A stretch of 64,000 nt of DNA from assembly GCF_029960785.1 (NCBI RefSeq), contig NZ_JASBQE010000031.1, forward strand, positions 58,923-122,922, read 5' to 3'. The notes under the pieces are model-generated. The model ran no database searches. It saw only the letters and a program-made list of their open reading frames with translations, and was not told the DNA's origin. Positions 25,419 through 33,306 of the stretch are shown here, in pieces. This stretch comes from Polyangium sp. 15x6. Its GTDB lineage: Bacteria; Myxococcota_A; Polyangia; Polyangiales; Polyangiaceae. Position 1 is the stretch's first letter. The number at the start of each line of letters is the position of its first letter. Both the position numbers and the translations under genes were made by a program.

Positions 25419-25657
25419 AGACCTGGCGCGCGCCCATCGAGATCCTTGGGCCCAAGGCCGGCTAGGTCTTCCGGAGTCGGGCGTCCGGCGCCGACTCCAT
25501 GCAAGCGGTCACTAGGGCAATATGGCTCGTCCCGGACCTTCTTCGGACCCTCACGAACGACACGGGCGGGCGGCTTGCATTCGAGGGGTGCGCCGATCTC
25601 GGCTTCTACATGGAGCCGCACGAGGCTTTCAAGCCGCCATCACCCGTGAAGGAATGA
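25419..25657 (+). pseudogene. Dead second copy of the DUF6968-like gene
   Basis: It aligns without gaps to 22776-22995, with a little over ten substitutions in 220 bases. It lacks the first ~36 codons. A CAG codon has become TAG near 25463. It keeps what may be the original C terminus (FKPPSPVKE, stop at 25655-25657), which the first copy has lost. The interval 25658-25857 contains nothing assignable. Confidence 0.8.
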
Positions 25658-25857
25658 GGCCGGGAGGCCGGCGGCCGTGGTCAATTGTCGTCGAACCGAA
25701 ACAGCCAGGCGAGGCTCGCGGCCTTGTCCATGCGCTTCCCTGGCATGGGGCGACCCATGGAAAGCAATGTGCTGCGTGATTTGGGCCTTCGTTCGCACCT
25801 TCGTGGTTGGTGGAGACGCCGTTGACGGCGCCGCGTGGAATCGGCTAGAGAGCTCCC

Positions 25858-26286
25858 ATGTCGAAGTCGAAGCGCTTGCTGCCCGCGCTGCCCCTGTTCG
25901 CGCTCGTCCTCTCTGCCTGTGGCGCGGGGCCGCTGGCCTACGTGCAGGATCACCCGGCGAGCGAGCTATCATGCCCTCGAGAGAAGCTGACCTACGAGCG
26001 CATGGGTGAAACCGGCCTCATCTATGCAAGTGGCTGCGGCGAGATCGTCCGGTACGTGGCCCAGTGCAATCCGAACGGGTTGTGTGTCGGCGAGACGCAC
26101 GTCGTCGTCTCGCGCGGGCTGCGGCGCCAAGCTGGCTTCGATCTCCAGTGCAACGATACGATCGAGTTGACGCGGCTCGGCCAGGACACGTTCGGCGCAA
26201 CGGGATGCGGGCGTCGCGCCAGCTATGCACTGCTGAACTGCGGTGCGAATGAATGCACGATCGTGCAGAATACGCAGACGCAGTAA
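25858..26286 (+). CDS. Hypothetical lipoprotein with two copies of a Cys motif
   Basis: The 142-residue product begins MSKSKRLLPALPLFALVLSACGAG with lipobox LSAC. The mature part holds two related units of about 40 residues: LSCPREKLTYERMGETGLIYASGCGEIVRYVAQC (38-71) and LQCNDTIELTRLGQDTFGATGCGRRASYALLNC (97-129). Each has the pattern C, then R-x-G, GCG, Y and a final C. This is a repeat seen in myxobacterial outer-membrane lipoproteins, but I know no function. GAGAGCTCCC precedes the ATG. Confidence 0.82.
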   Translation: MSKSKRLLPALPLFALVLSACGAGPLAYVQDHPASELSCPREKLTYERMGETGLIYASGCGEIVRYVAQCNPNGLCVGETHVVVSRGLRRQAGFDLQCNDTIELTRLGQDTFGATGCGRRASYALLNCGANECTIVQNTQTQ

Positions 26287-26474
26287 CGCCGCGCCAATCA
26301 AGGCGCAGAGGTGTGCAGAGCGAAGGCGGCAAGCACGGTGCGACAGCGCTCCTGACATCCGGGAGGCCGGCGCGTTCCGGCTGAACACGCTTGGCGTGGG
26401 GGCTTTGGAACCGCCGGGGAAGCGAAGGCAGGGCGCGCCAGAGTGAATGAATGACGGCGCGGCGCGCCCAGGCG

Positions 26475-26636
26475 TCACGGCTGCGCGATGGACTGCTCGA
26501 ACGCGGCCGTGTCACTCTCGTGCTGCCACTGGATTCGTGCCTTGCTGTTCGCCCCGAGGAAGGCCTCGCACGCGGCGGACGGAGTCATCCCCGGGACGTC
26601 GGCCGCGCATACGCCATCGGCGGTTTTCCAATCACT
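26475..26636 (-). pseudogene. Remnant C-terminal coding frame without a start
   Basis: Reading the minus strand, codons 26636 to 26475 give SDWKTADGVCAADVPGMTPSAACEAFLGANSKARIQWQHESDTAAFEQSIAQP and stop, split here as a 53-residue stretch that looks like genuine protein. It is bounded upstream by an in-frame stop and has no suitable start except an internal ATG. It overlaps the end of the lipoprotein gene that follows in another frame. The rest of the 26287-26631 gap is empty. Confidence 0.35.
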
Positions 26637-27150
26637 TCAACGACGCCGCGAACGCCTTCGCCTCTTCCAGTTGCTCGAAAAGCGCGATCGCCGAGGTTTT
26701 CGCGTCCGTCTGCAGGCCGTCGGGCTCACCTGGCCAAGCCACGCACACGTGGGCCGGGATCTCGGAGATGCCCGCCGTCATGCGATATCGGACCACCCCG
26801 AAGACGAGGCCCGTCTCGGACGCGAGCCCCTCGACGAAGTAGCAAGCGTGCCCGCCGAGCCAGAAGTACCGGAAGCCGTCGATCTCGCGCGCGAGCACGT
26901 ACTGCCCTCCTGCGCCGGTGCACTCCTCCGTGAAGGAGATGTCGGTCACGGCGATCTCGTCCCCGGTGTCGCCCGGCGCGAGCACGTCGGCGGCCGTGTC
27001 CGGCGGCGGCTGCGTGGCGCAGCCCTCCCCGTCCGGCACGAAGAGCTGGATGGCCTTGGGCTGCGCCTCCGGGGCGGGGTCCACGACCACACCGCCGCAC
27101 GCGGCGGCCAGCAGGCACAGAGAGGCACAAAGGAAGCGGGTGAACTTCAT
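26632..27150 (-). CDS. Hypothetical lipoprotein
   Basis: The 172-residue product starts MKFTRFLCASLCLLAAACGGVVVDP, with lipobox AAAC. The mature part is a single small globular domain (IQLFVPDGEGCATQPP, YVLAREIDGFRYFWLGGHACYFVEGL, VFGVVRYRMTAGISEIPAHVCVAWPGEPDGLQTD), with three or four cysteines. The ATG at 27150 is chosen because it directly precedes the signal sequence; the upstream extension to 27183 adds an unlikely MVTVLARMPGS leader. Function unknown. Confidence 0.78.
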   Translation of the reverse strand: MKFTRFLCASLCLLAAACGGVVVDPAPEAQPKAIQLFVPDGEGCATQPPPDTAADVLAPGDTGDEIAVTDISFTEECTGAGGQYVLAREIDGFRYFWLGGHACYFVEGLASETGLVFGVVRYRMTAGISEIPAHVCVAWPGEPDGLQTDAKTSAIALFEQLEEAKAFAASLK

Positions 27151-27189
27151 AGACCCGGGCATCCTAGCAAGAACCGTGACCATCCTCGC

Positions 27190-28095
27190 TCACCGCTTGG
27201 ATACCGGTGGCCTCTGAAAGCGAACGTAGTCGAAGCGACTGATGAGGTCCGGCACTCCGTCGGTGATGACGCGATGGTGATAAGCGTCGACACGATTGAA
27301 AATCAGGTCCCACTTCAGCGAGTCGTAGTCCGTGTACGCGATGAGCCCCACCTGAAGCGTTCGCGGCAGGTCGGGACGCTCTTCCCGGCGCATGACGCGC
27401 CAGTCTTCCTTCTCCGCACGACGAAGAAGCGTGATGCGCGTGCCGACGCGCGCAATACGAAGCTCCACCCAGCCGAGGGTTCGCGGGCTGAGCTCGAGTC
27501 GACTCGAGCTGTCTTTGGTATTCTTCGTCTCGAACTGAGGGACGCCCTCACCGTCGCCGCTCCCGGCCGTGATGAAGATCCAGTTCTCCGTGCCTTCCTT
27601 CCAATTCTTGCGCCCTTCGTCGTGCGGTGCGCGAGCGAGCAGACCAGCAAGCGAATACCCCCGCGCTGGTACCTCTGCGGTCGCACCCGTTACGAGCACG
27701 CGCGTCGTGACGATGAAATCACCCGTCACCTTCTTGAAGAGGAACGGCGCGTGAAAGTCGCCGAACCAGAAGCTCGCATAGGGTTCCAAGGTGAGATTTC
27801 CTGGGTTCGCCGTGCTCACGTCCAGCTTTTTGATCTCATCCGGCCATCCCTCCACGTCGCTCAGCTTTGCCCACTGCGGAAGCGTTGAAGCGTCCTCGAA
27901 CTCGTCGCTCAGTGGCGCGAGGTCATCGTTGCCTTGGGGTGAGGAGTCGACGGCAAGCGTCTTCTCGTCAGCATGAACGTCCCACTCTGGCCCCACCCGT
28001 TCAACATGGCTAATGACGCAGCCACTGGCAAACGTCGCAGCACCGAGCGCGAGTGCGATGGAGGCAAGAACTTCTTTCTTGAACTTGGTCAGCAT
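27190..28095 (-). CDS. Lipoprotein with a DUF1349-like concanavalin-fold domain
   Basis: This 301-residue product has the signal MLTKFKKEVLASIALALGAATFASGCVIS (lipobox ASGC). The mature domain (SDEFEDASTLPQWAKLSDVEGW, FLFKKVTGDFIVTTRVLV, GYSLAGLLARAP, NWIFITAGSGDGEG, WVELRIARVGTRITLLRR, LQVGLIAYTDY) has the beta-strand pattern of DUF1349/laminin-G-like sandwiches, which bind or act on carbohydrates. GC content is visibly lower than the genome average, as for the next few genes. It is likely anchored at the outer membrane. Confidence 0.75.
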   Translation of the reverse strand: MLTKFKKEVLASIALALGAATFASGCVISHVERVGPEWDVHADEKTLAVDSSPQGNDDLAPLSDEFEDASTLPQWAKLSDVEGWPDEIKKLDVSTANPGNLTLEPYASFWFGDFHAPFLFKKVTGDFIVTTRVLVTGATAEVPARGYSLAGLLARAPHDEGRKNWKEGTENWIFITAGSGDGEGVPQFETKNTKDSSSRLELSPRTLGWVELRIARVGTRITLLRRAEKEDWRVMRREERPDLPRTLQVGLIAYTDYDSLKWDLIFNRVDAYHHRVITDGVPDLISRFDYVRFQRPPVSKR

Positions 28096-28146
28096 GTGGA
28101 TTCTCTTCGCGAGCGGTTCAAGACCGAGTGCGATTGTCGTGTGCGA

Positions 28147-28842
28147 TCATGAAGCGAGGAGAGACACGACGCTGCTCGCGGTCGCCTTCGCTGATTGAGG
28201 GTTCTGGCCCGTCACCAATCTCCCGTCGACGACGACCTTCGATACGAACGGGACGATGCTCTTCTCGTATCGCGCGCCGCGCGCGCGCATCTCCGCCTCG
28301 GCGTTATAAGGCACCTTCGACGCAACACCGGCGAGCACTTCCTCCCACCACGAATAGCCAGTGACGCGCCGTCCTGCGACCAGGAGGCGTCCGTCCGACA
28401 GCTTCGTGTTGAGGAGGCCGCAATAGCCGTGGCACACCGAAGAGACGACCCCACCACGCTCGTAGATGTCGCGTGTGAGAGCTTGGAGCGCCTCGTCGCC
28501 CGGGAAGTCCCACATGACGGCGTGGCCGCCGGTAAAGTAAATCGCGTCGTAGTCTGCGGCGTCGATCTCGTCGGGCCGAGCGGTGGACGACAGCAGCGCC
28601 GACCAAGTTGGATCCTCCCAGCGCGCTTTGGCAGACGCGTCGAGAAGCGGCCACTCGAGCGAACGCGGCTCGAGAGGTGTCCGCCCTCCCTTCGGGCTGA
28701 CCAAGCGCTGCTCGTAGCCTCGCGCGGCGAAGACGTCATAGGCATGCGTCAACTCCGAGAGCCACAAGCCGGTCGGCGTCGACCGGCCGTCATAGTGGTC
28801 CACGTTGCTGACGACGTGGAGAATGCGCTTGGTCTTGCTCAT
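28147..28842 (-). CDS. DJ-1/PfpI family protein, Hsp31/glyoxalase III-like
   Basis: This 231-residue cysteine-nucleophile protein reads KRILHVVSNVDHYDGRSTPTGLWLSELTHAYDVFAARGYEQRLVSPKGG. The catalytic region is YDAIYFTGGHAVMWDFPGDEAL followed by GGVVSSVCHGYCGLL, where the Cys-His pair is the expected nucleophilic elbow. Relatives act as glyoxalase III or protein deglycase. The ATG overlaps the GFA gene stop (ATGA), so it is the second gene of a GFA-DJ1 operon opposite a LysR regulator. A detoxification role for carbonyl compounds is a reasonable inference from both neighbours. Confidence 0.88.
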   Translation of the reverse strand: MSKTKRILHVVSNVDHYDGRSTPTGLWLSELTHAYDVFAARGYEQRLVSPKGGRTPLEPRSLEWPLLDASAKARWEDPTWSALLSSTARPDEIDAADYDAIYFTGGHAVMWDFPGDEALQALTRDIYERGGVVSSVCHGYCGLLNTKLSDGRLLVAGRRVTGYSWWEEVLAGVASKVPYNAEAEMRARGARYEKSIVPFVSKVVVDGRLVTGQNPQSAKATASSVVSLLAS

Positions 28843-29312
28843 CCGCCCCGTCCTCGGAACAGCCGCGTGAACAGTCCGGTGACGGCCATTTGGCTGCGTA
28901 GATAGCCGGTGTACTTGGGCAAGTCGTCGGCGGCGTCGTTCAGCCTCCGATGGTAGAAAATGTGTATCGCCGGCGGCGGGAGGAGCTCCTGGCGTTCGAA
29001 GTTGATGCTCGGAAGGAAGGCGAGCTTCGCCGGGCCGAAGCCAAAGAATTCGATCGCGGGCTTGCCGCACGTCTTGCAGAGCCCGCGGTTGATGTTCGGC
29101 GGCGGGCGGTACTTCTTGAACGCAATCTGGCTCGTGTCGTTCACTGCGACGTACTTGGCACGAAGCACCGTCACGTCGGCAAACGGCTTGCCGTTGTAGG
29201 CTTGGCAGATCGTGCAGTGGCAAAAGAAACGTACGGCCGGCGCGGCGCCGACCTCGAATTGGCAAGCGCCGCATTCGCAGGTCGCTTGCTGCTCCTGAAG
29301 AGTCTCTGTCAT
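28839..29312 (-). CDS. GFA family zinc-binding protein
   Basis: This 157-residue member of the glutathione-dependent formaldehyde-activating enzyme family shows its metal motifs: CECGACQFEV, FCHCTICQAYNGKPFAD and GLCKTCGKPAIEFFGFGP. Classical members speed adduct formation between glutathione and formaldehyde, although this activity has been questioned for some. It is the first gene of a two-gene operon with the DJ-1-type gene. The 133 bases between its start and that of the divergent LysR gene should hold both promoters. Confidence 0.88.
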   Translation of the reverse strand: MTETLQEQQATCECGACQFEVGAAPAVRFFCHCTICQAYNGKPFADVTVLRAKYVAVNDTSQIAFKKYRPPPNINRGLCKTCGKPAIEFFGFGPAKLAFLPSINFERQELLPPPAIHIFYHRRLNDAADDLPKYTGYLRSQMAVTGLFTRLFRGRGG

Positions 29313-29404
29313 GGCCGATGTCCGCTGTTCGGGGGAAGATCACGCGCTCTCGACACGGGAGGACTTTGCGCTGAAACTTCCCGATGAAGGAAGTGATATG
29401 ATTT

Positions 29405-29431
29405 CATGCACCTCGATGCATCGCGTGCATG
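29405..29431. promoter_or_regulatory. Nested palindrome, candidate LysR operator
   Basis: CATGCAC and GTGCATG form a perfect inverted repeat around CTCGATGCATCGC, which itself contains the 10-bp palindrome CGATGCATCG. It lies 15 bases before the LysR start and about 93 bases upstream of the divergent GFA start. This is the position expected for an autoregulating LysR site. Confidence 0.5.
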
Positions 29432-29445
29432 ATCGCTTCGACACG

Positions 29446-30339
29446 ATGGACCTCAACCTGCTGCGCGTCTTCGAGGCCGTCTTCCGGGAACGCCACCTGA
29501 CGCGGGCGGCGCGGGTCCTCGCACTGAGCCCCTCGGCGGTGAGCCATGCGCTGCGAAGGCTCCGGGAGCACCTCGACGACCCGCTCTTCGAGCGGGAAGG
29601 GACCGAGATGGTGCCCACGGCGACATGCCTGCGCATGGCGCCCGCGCTCGTCGAACAGCTGGCTCAGTTGCGCGGGCTCCTCCATCGGTGGGGAGCGTTC
29701 GAGCCTTCCACGACGACGCTGATGTTTCGCGTCGGGATGCCCGACTCCATCGAGCCGATGCTCCTGCCTCAGCTCCGGAGCGCGCTCGCGAAGGCGGCTC
29801 CGCTCGCCACGCTGGCGAGCGTCGCGTACCGACGCTCAGCCATTGCGCGTGAGCTTGCGTCCAGGCAGATCGATCTCGCCTTCGATGTCTCCATGCCGGT
29901 CCACGAGCCGGTACGACACCGTCGCGTTCTGGACGACGACTTCTGCCTCGTCGTGCGAGATGGGCACCCCCTTCCGCGGAAGCTTTCGGTCGCGCAGTAC
30001 GTCGCGGCGTCTCACGTCCTCGTGTCGAGTCGAGCGACGGGGCTCGTGCTCGAGGATCACGCGCTCTTGAAGCTCGGCGTCGAGCGGCGCGTGGTGGTGC
30101 GCTGTCAGAGCTACGACTCGGCGTTCCGCGTGGTCGCTCACTCGGACGACGTGCTGACCGCGCCACGACGCTTGACCGGCGAGGTCGGGAAGGTCCACGC
30201 GCTTTCGCGACGCGCGTTGCCGTTCGAGTTGCCACCCGTGCAGCTTCACCTCTACTGGCACGCGCACGTGGAGTCGGACCCGGCAAACGTGTGGCTCCGC
30301 GGGTTCGTGGAGAAGGTCGCCAACACCGGTTCGGCCTGA
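29446..30339 (+). CDS. LysR family transcriptional regulator
   Basis: This 297-residue regulator starts MDLNLLRVFEAVFRERHLTRAARVLALSPSAVSHALRRLREHLDDPLFER, the winged-helix HTH with NodD/LinR-type DLN opening. A periplasmic-binding-like effector domain follows (FRVGMPDSIEPMLLPQLRSALAKAAP; DFCLVVRDGHPL). It is transcribed away from GFA and DJ-1 genes and probably controls them. The ATG at 29446 gives the family-standard N terminus; earlier in-frame ATGs exist but would overlap the palindromic operator. Confidence 0.93.
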   Translation: MDLNLLRVFEAVFRERHLTRAARVLALSPSAVSHALRRLREHLDDPLFEREGTEMVPTATCLRMAPALVEQLAQLRGLLHRWGAFEPSTTTLMFRVGMPDSIEPMLLPQLRSALAKAAPLATLASVAYRRSAIARELASRQIDLAFDVSMPVHEPVRHRRVLDDDFCLVVRDGHPLPRKLSVAQYVAASHVLVSSRATGLVLEDHALLKLGVERRVVVRCQSYDSAFRVVAHSDDVLTAPRRLTGEVGKVHALSRRALPFELPPVQLHLYWHAHVESDPANVWLRGFVEKVANTGSA

Positions 30340-30369
30340 CGTTGCAAGCCGCGCGCGATGTCTGCTCCA

Positions 30370-30966
30370 TCAGGCAACGCGTGACCTCGGTTGATCCCAC
30401 AGCCCGTCGAGCGCGCCGAAAACACGGCGCCGCGTGGGGAGATGCAATGCGGTGAAGATCGTCAGAATCGCCGCCAATGGCACGTAGTCTTCAGGACGCG
30501 GGACGATCCGCCCCGACCCGTTCGAGAATTGATGACAGTAGACGATGAGCCCCGACTCCCCCCACGCCAGGAAGTAGATCGGCAACAGGATCACGAGCAC
30601 CATGGCCAAGCGACCGGCATACCGGAGCACGGCCGCGCGTGCGGCAGACGCGGGGCTCGAGAACGGGAGCAGGGTGCCTGGACCGCCAGCGGCGCGGCAG
30701 CGCAAACGGGCGAGCGATCTGCGATGCCAGACGACCGGGAGGAGGACGCTCGCCATCGCGAGGACCGCCGCCACCGCGCACAGACGTAATTCAGGCCCGC
30801 CATCAGACCACTCGAAGCATGGAACATGTGATGGCGGGCAACTGTCGAGCCGCCACCACCGCGCATGGAGAAACGGTAGGGCATAGATGTAGACTGGAGA
30901 GACCAGCGCCAGCAACCACATGGCGCGCAATGCTCCGAGGCCGCCCTGCCGCCACCGCCCTTCCAT
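30370..30966 (-). CDS. Hypothetical membrane protein
   Basis: This 198-residue product has about four hydrophobic segments (ALRAMWLLALVSPVYIYALPF; ELRLCAVAAVLAMASVLLPVV; RLAMVLVILLPIYFLAWG; VPLAAILTIFTALHL). It has a CPPSHVPCFEW loop that may form a disulfide outside. I do not recognise the family. Start could be the ATG at 30966, a TTG at 30975 or an ATG at 30921. It converges with the LysR gene. 30967-31162 contains no gene; an AT-rich patch lies around 31020-31035. Confidence 0.6.
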   Translation of the reverse strand: MEGRWRQGGLGALRAMWLLALVSPVYIYALPFLHARWWRLDSCPPSHVPCFEWSDGGPELRLCAVAAVLAMASVLLPVVWHRRSLARLRCRAAGGPGTLLPFSSPASAARAAVLRYAGRLAMVLVILLPIYFLAWGESGLIVYCHQFSNGSGRIVPRPEDYVPLAAILTIFTALHLPTRRRVFGALDGLWDQPRSRVA

Positions 30967-31162
30967 ACACGGCAAGGATGCCCCGCTGCTCGCTGGTTGT
31001 CATCTCCTTCGTTGGGGCTAGAAATTTATTGCTCGAGCTCACCGCTCTTCATGAACCTTCCATTCACCGCGAGCGCAGCGAGGTTCGGCGATGCGGCGGG
31101 AGCGTGAGGAGACGCGCTGACGTACCGTCGGGCTACCAAAACACACCCACGGCAACGGAATG

Positions 31163-31573
31163 CTAGCTCGACGGAGCCTGGGGAGGAAACTCCGAATACT
31201 GAGGGGCATCTCCCCCGATGTGATCCCAGGGCGCCTTCGACCCGACGAAGATATGCATCTCGATCTGCACACCCGGATCTCCATCCACGCTGCCGAGCGT
31301 CACACCGTGCACCTTCTCTCCGGACATGCCGCACAGCGTGCTTCCACAGGTCCGGCAGAAGCACAGCCCCCATCCAGGCGTCGTTTCATAGAAGCTGAGA
31401 TTGTCCTCCCCGCTGAGCCACGAGAACGAACCCGGCACGACCTCCGCGTAAGCGGACCCCGTCCCGCTGAATGCTTTTCTGCATCGAGAGCAGTGGCAAC
31501 AGCGCCCCGGCCCAAGCGGGGCATCGATCTGGTATCGAACCTTTCCGCAGAAGCAACCACCAGTCAACGGCAT
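31163..31573 (-). CDS. GFA family zinc-binding protein
   Basis: A second, shorter GFA protein (136 residues). It opens MPLTGGCFCGKVRYQIDAPLGPGRCCHCSRCRKAFSGTGSAYAEV and continues with CFCRTCGSTLCGMSG, giving the complete set of cysteine pairs. It ends DPGVQIEMHIFVGSKAPWDHIGGDAPQYSEFPP, typical of the DUF636/GFA group. It shares little with the 28.8-kb copy beyond the motifs, so it is not a recent duplicate. Confidence 0.9.
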   Translation of the reverse strand: MPLTGGCFCGKVRYQIDAPLGPGRCCHCSRCRKAFSGTGSAYAEVVPGSFSWLSGEDNLSFYETTPGWGLCFCRTCGSTLCGMSGEKVHGVTLGSVDGDPGVQIEMHIFVGSKAPWDHIGGDAPQYSEFPPQAPSS

Positions 31574-31591
31574 GATCTCTCCTATCGGCCA

Positions 31592-32017
31592 TCACTTGCA
31601 TGATGCCGGAATGGGTGCGTTTGCGAGGGGTACTCGAATTTGAGCGAGCCACTCGTCTTCGGATTCAGGGATCAACTTGCCGACGAACTTCTCGCAGATG
31701 CGCGTCGCTGCCAGGTATTCGACTTTCATCGCCACCGGGGCGGCGTTTGCATTGTGATGAAGTGCCCCGCAGCAACGCGAGGTGCGGCTCATCCAATGGT
31801 CCGAGCGTCGCTGCGGTGCGGAGGCAGGCGGTGGAATCGCGGATGCGGTCGGTGGACTCGACGGGGGCACATCCTGCGTCGTAGGCACCGATTGGATCTG
31901 ACTGGGGCCTGGGGAGCTCTCCGGCGAAGAGCACCCGAGTGACGACGGCATGTGGAATGCCACTGCAAACAGGCTCGGAAACCAACCGAGGCAGCTCGTC
32001 GTCGACCACCACCGCAT
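31592..32017 (-). CDS. Hypothetical small lipoprotein
   Basis: The 141-residue frame has a hydrophobic leader ending in a plausible lipobox (WFPSLFAVAFHMPSSLGCSSPESSPG), then a Pro/Ser-rich linker, then WMSRTSRCCGALHHNANAAPVAMKVEYLAATRICEKFVGKLIPESEDEWLAQIRVPLANAPIPASCK. The last part reads like real protein (Cys, His-rich). It lies 18 bases upstream of the GFA gene on the same strand. Alternative frames overlap it on both strands, so this is a moderate call. Confidence 0.55.
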   Translation of the reverse strand: MRWWSTTSCLGWFPSLFAVAFHMPSSLGCSSPESSPGPSQIQSVPTTQDVPPSSPPTASAIPPPASAPQRRSDHWMSRTSRCCGALHHNANAAPVAMKVEYLAATRICEKFVGKLIPESEDEWLAQIRVPLANAPIPASCK

Positions 32018-32073
32018 GACCGCCCCCCTCGCGCTGGTGAACCCGCTACGGCCTCATGTGTCGATCGTCAAGC

Positions 32074-32110
32074 CGCCCGCGTGTCCCCCCCAAAACCCTT
32101 GACACGCGGG
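32074..32110 (-). terminator. Hairpin downstream of bioB
   Basis: GCCCGCGTGTC and GACACGCGGGC form an 11-bp perfect stem. Read on the minus strand the loop is AAGGGTTTTGGGGGG. It begins 14 bases after the bioB stop. There is no T-run after the stem on the minus strand, so it could act with Rho or simply protect the 3' end. Confidence 0.55.
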
Positions 32111-32123
32111 CCCCTGCCCTACC

Positions 32124-33170
32124 TCACTCCTCCGCCGACGCGTCCGACATCCCCACCGACGGCTTCCGCGCCGTGAGCCCTGCATCCCGGATGAGCGCCG
32201 TGTCCTCGTCCGTCTCCGGGTTCGGCGTCGTGAGCAGCTTGTCGCCGTAGAAGATCGAGTTCGCCCCGACGTACAGGCACATCATCTGCGCCTCGCGCGA
32301 CAGGTCCGTTCGGCCGGCCGACAGGCGCACCATGCTCCTCGGGAACACGATCCGCGCCGTCGCGATCATCCGGATGAACTCCACCGGATCGAGCGGCGGC
32401 AGGCTCTCGAGCGGCGTGCCCGGCACACGCACGAGCGCGTTGATCGGCACGCTCTCCGGGTGCGGACGGAGGCGCGCGAGCTCCACCAGCATCGCCGCGC
32501 GATCCCGCACCGACTCGCCCATCCCGATGATCCCGCCCGAGCACACCGTGATGCCCGCCTTGCGCACGTTGCGCAGCGTCACGAGCCGCTCGTCGTACGT
32601 GCGCGTCGAGATGATCGAGCGGTAGTGCTCGCGCGACGTGTCGAGGTTGTGGTTGTACGCGTCGAGCCCCGCGTCCTTCAGCTTCTTCGCCTGCTCCTCG
32701 GTGAGCATCCCGAGCGTCACGCACGCTTCGAGGCCGCGCTCCTTCACGCCGCGCACCATCGCGAGCACACGGTCGAACGCCGGGCCGTCCTTCACCTCGC
32801 GCCACGCCGCGCCCATGCAGAAGCGCGTCGAGCCCGCGGCCTTCGCGCGGTCGGCCGCCTCGAGCACGCCGTCGACGTCGAGCATCTTCTCCGGCGACGT
32901 GCTCGTGTCGTGGTGCGACGACTGCGGGCAGTAGGCGCAATCCTCGGGGCAGCCGCCCGTCTTCACGCTGAGCAGCGTGCAGAGCTGCACCTCCCCATCG
33001 ACGTGGTGCGCCCGGTGCACACCACGCGCGCGGTCCATCAAAGCAAAAAGCGGCAGGTCGTGGATCGCGACGACTTCGTCCACAGTCCAGTCGTGGCGGA
33101 TGGGGTTTGGGGCGGAGGGCGCCGAAGGCGACCCGGAGTCCCAAGCGTCAAAGGGGTGGGGCTCGGTCAT
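32124..33170 (-). CDS. bioB: Biotin synthase
   Basis: BioB is the radical-SAM enzyme that inserts sulfur into dethiobiotin. The cluster motif is [12 protein letters not shown], and [23 protein letters not shown] sequence, [13 protein letters not shown] and [24 protein letters not shown] are conserved BioB segments. Length 348 is normal except for an N-terminal extension of about 23 residues relative to E. coli BioB. Most of that extension ([13 protein letters not shown]) is encoded by a family B repeat. ATG at 33170 is used; no better start lies after the repeat. No other bio genes are next to it. Confidence 0.95.
   Translation of the reverse strand: MTEPHPFDAWDSGSPSAPSAPNPIRHDWTVDEVVAIHDLPLFALMDRARGVHRAHHVDGEVQLCTLLSVKTGGCPEDCAYCPQSSHHDTSTSPEKMLDVDGVLEAADRAKAAGSTRFCMGAAWREVKDGPAFDRVLAMVRGVKERGLEACVTLGMLTEEQAKKLKDAGLDAYNHNLDTSREHYRSIISTRTYDERLVTLRNVRKAGITVCSGGIIGMGESVRDRAAMLVELARLRPHPESVPINALVRVPGTPLESLPPLDPVEFIRMIATARIVFPRSMVRLSAGRTDLSREAQMMCLYVGANSIFYGDKLLTTPNPETDEDTALIRDAGLTARKPSVGMSDASAEE
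33105..33147. repeat. Family B 43-nt repeat lying inside the start of bioB
   Basis: It is the inverse of 12980-13022, with 40 of 43 bases identical. Here it is in frame within the predicted bioB coding sequence, encoding a Ser/Ala/Pro-rich segment between the start codon and the conserved [10 protein letters not shown] sequence. Confidence 0.75.
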
Positions 33171-33306
33171 GGCCGGCCGGTGTAGCCGACAAAGGCCCGC
33201 GCGAAAAGCCGTTGCCCCACCTCGCCCGAGCTCGCCCCCTCGCGCCGCCGGGGACTGGCACCGATCTGGCACGTTCTTCCCGCCCAAAAACGCAGAGGAG
33301 TGCCCT

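Noticed and set aside
16194..32120. A classic integrative element around the R-M operon
   Set aside because: I searched for an integrase, transposase, tRNA target or flanking direct repeats and saw none; composition and fragments suggest transfer, but no element boundary can be drawn.
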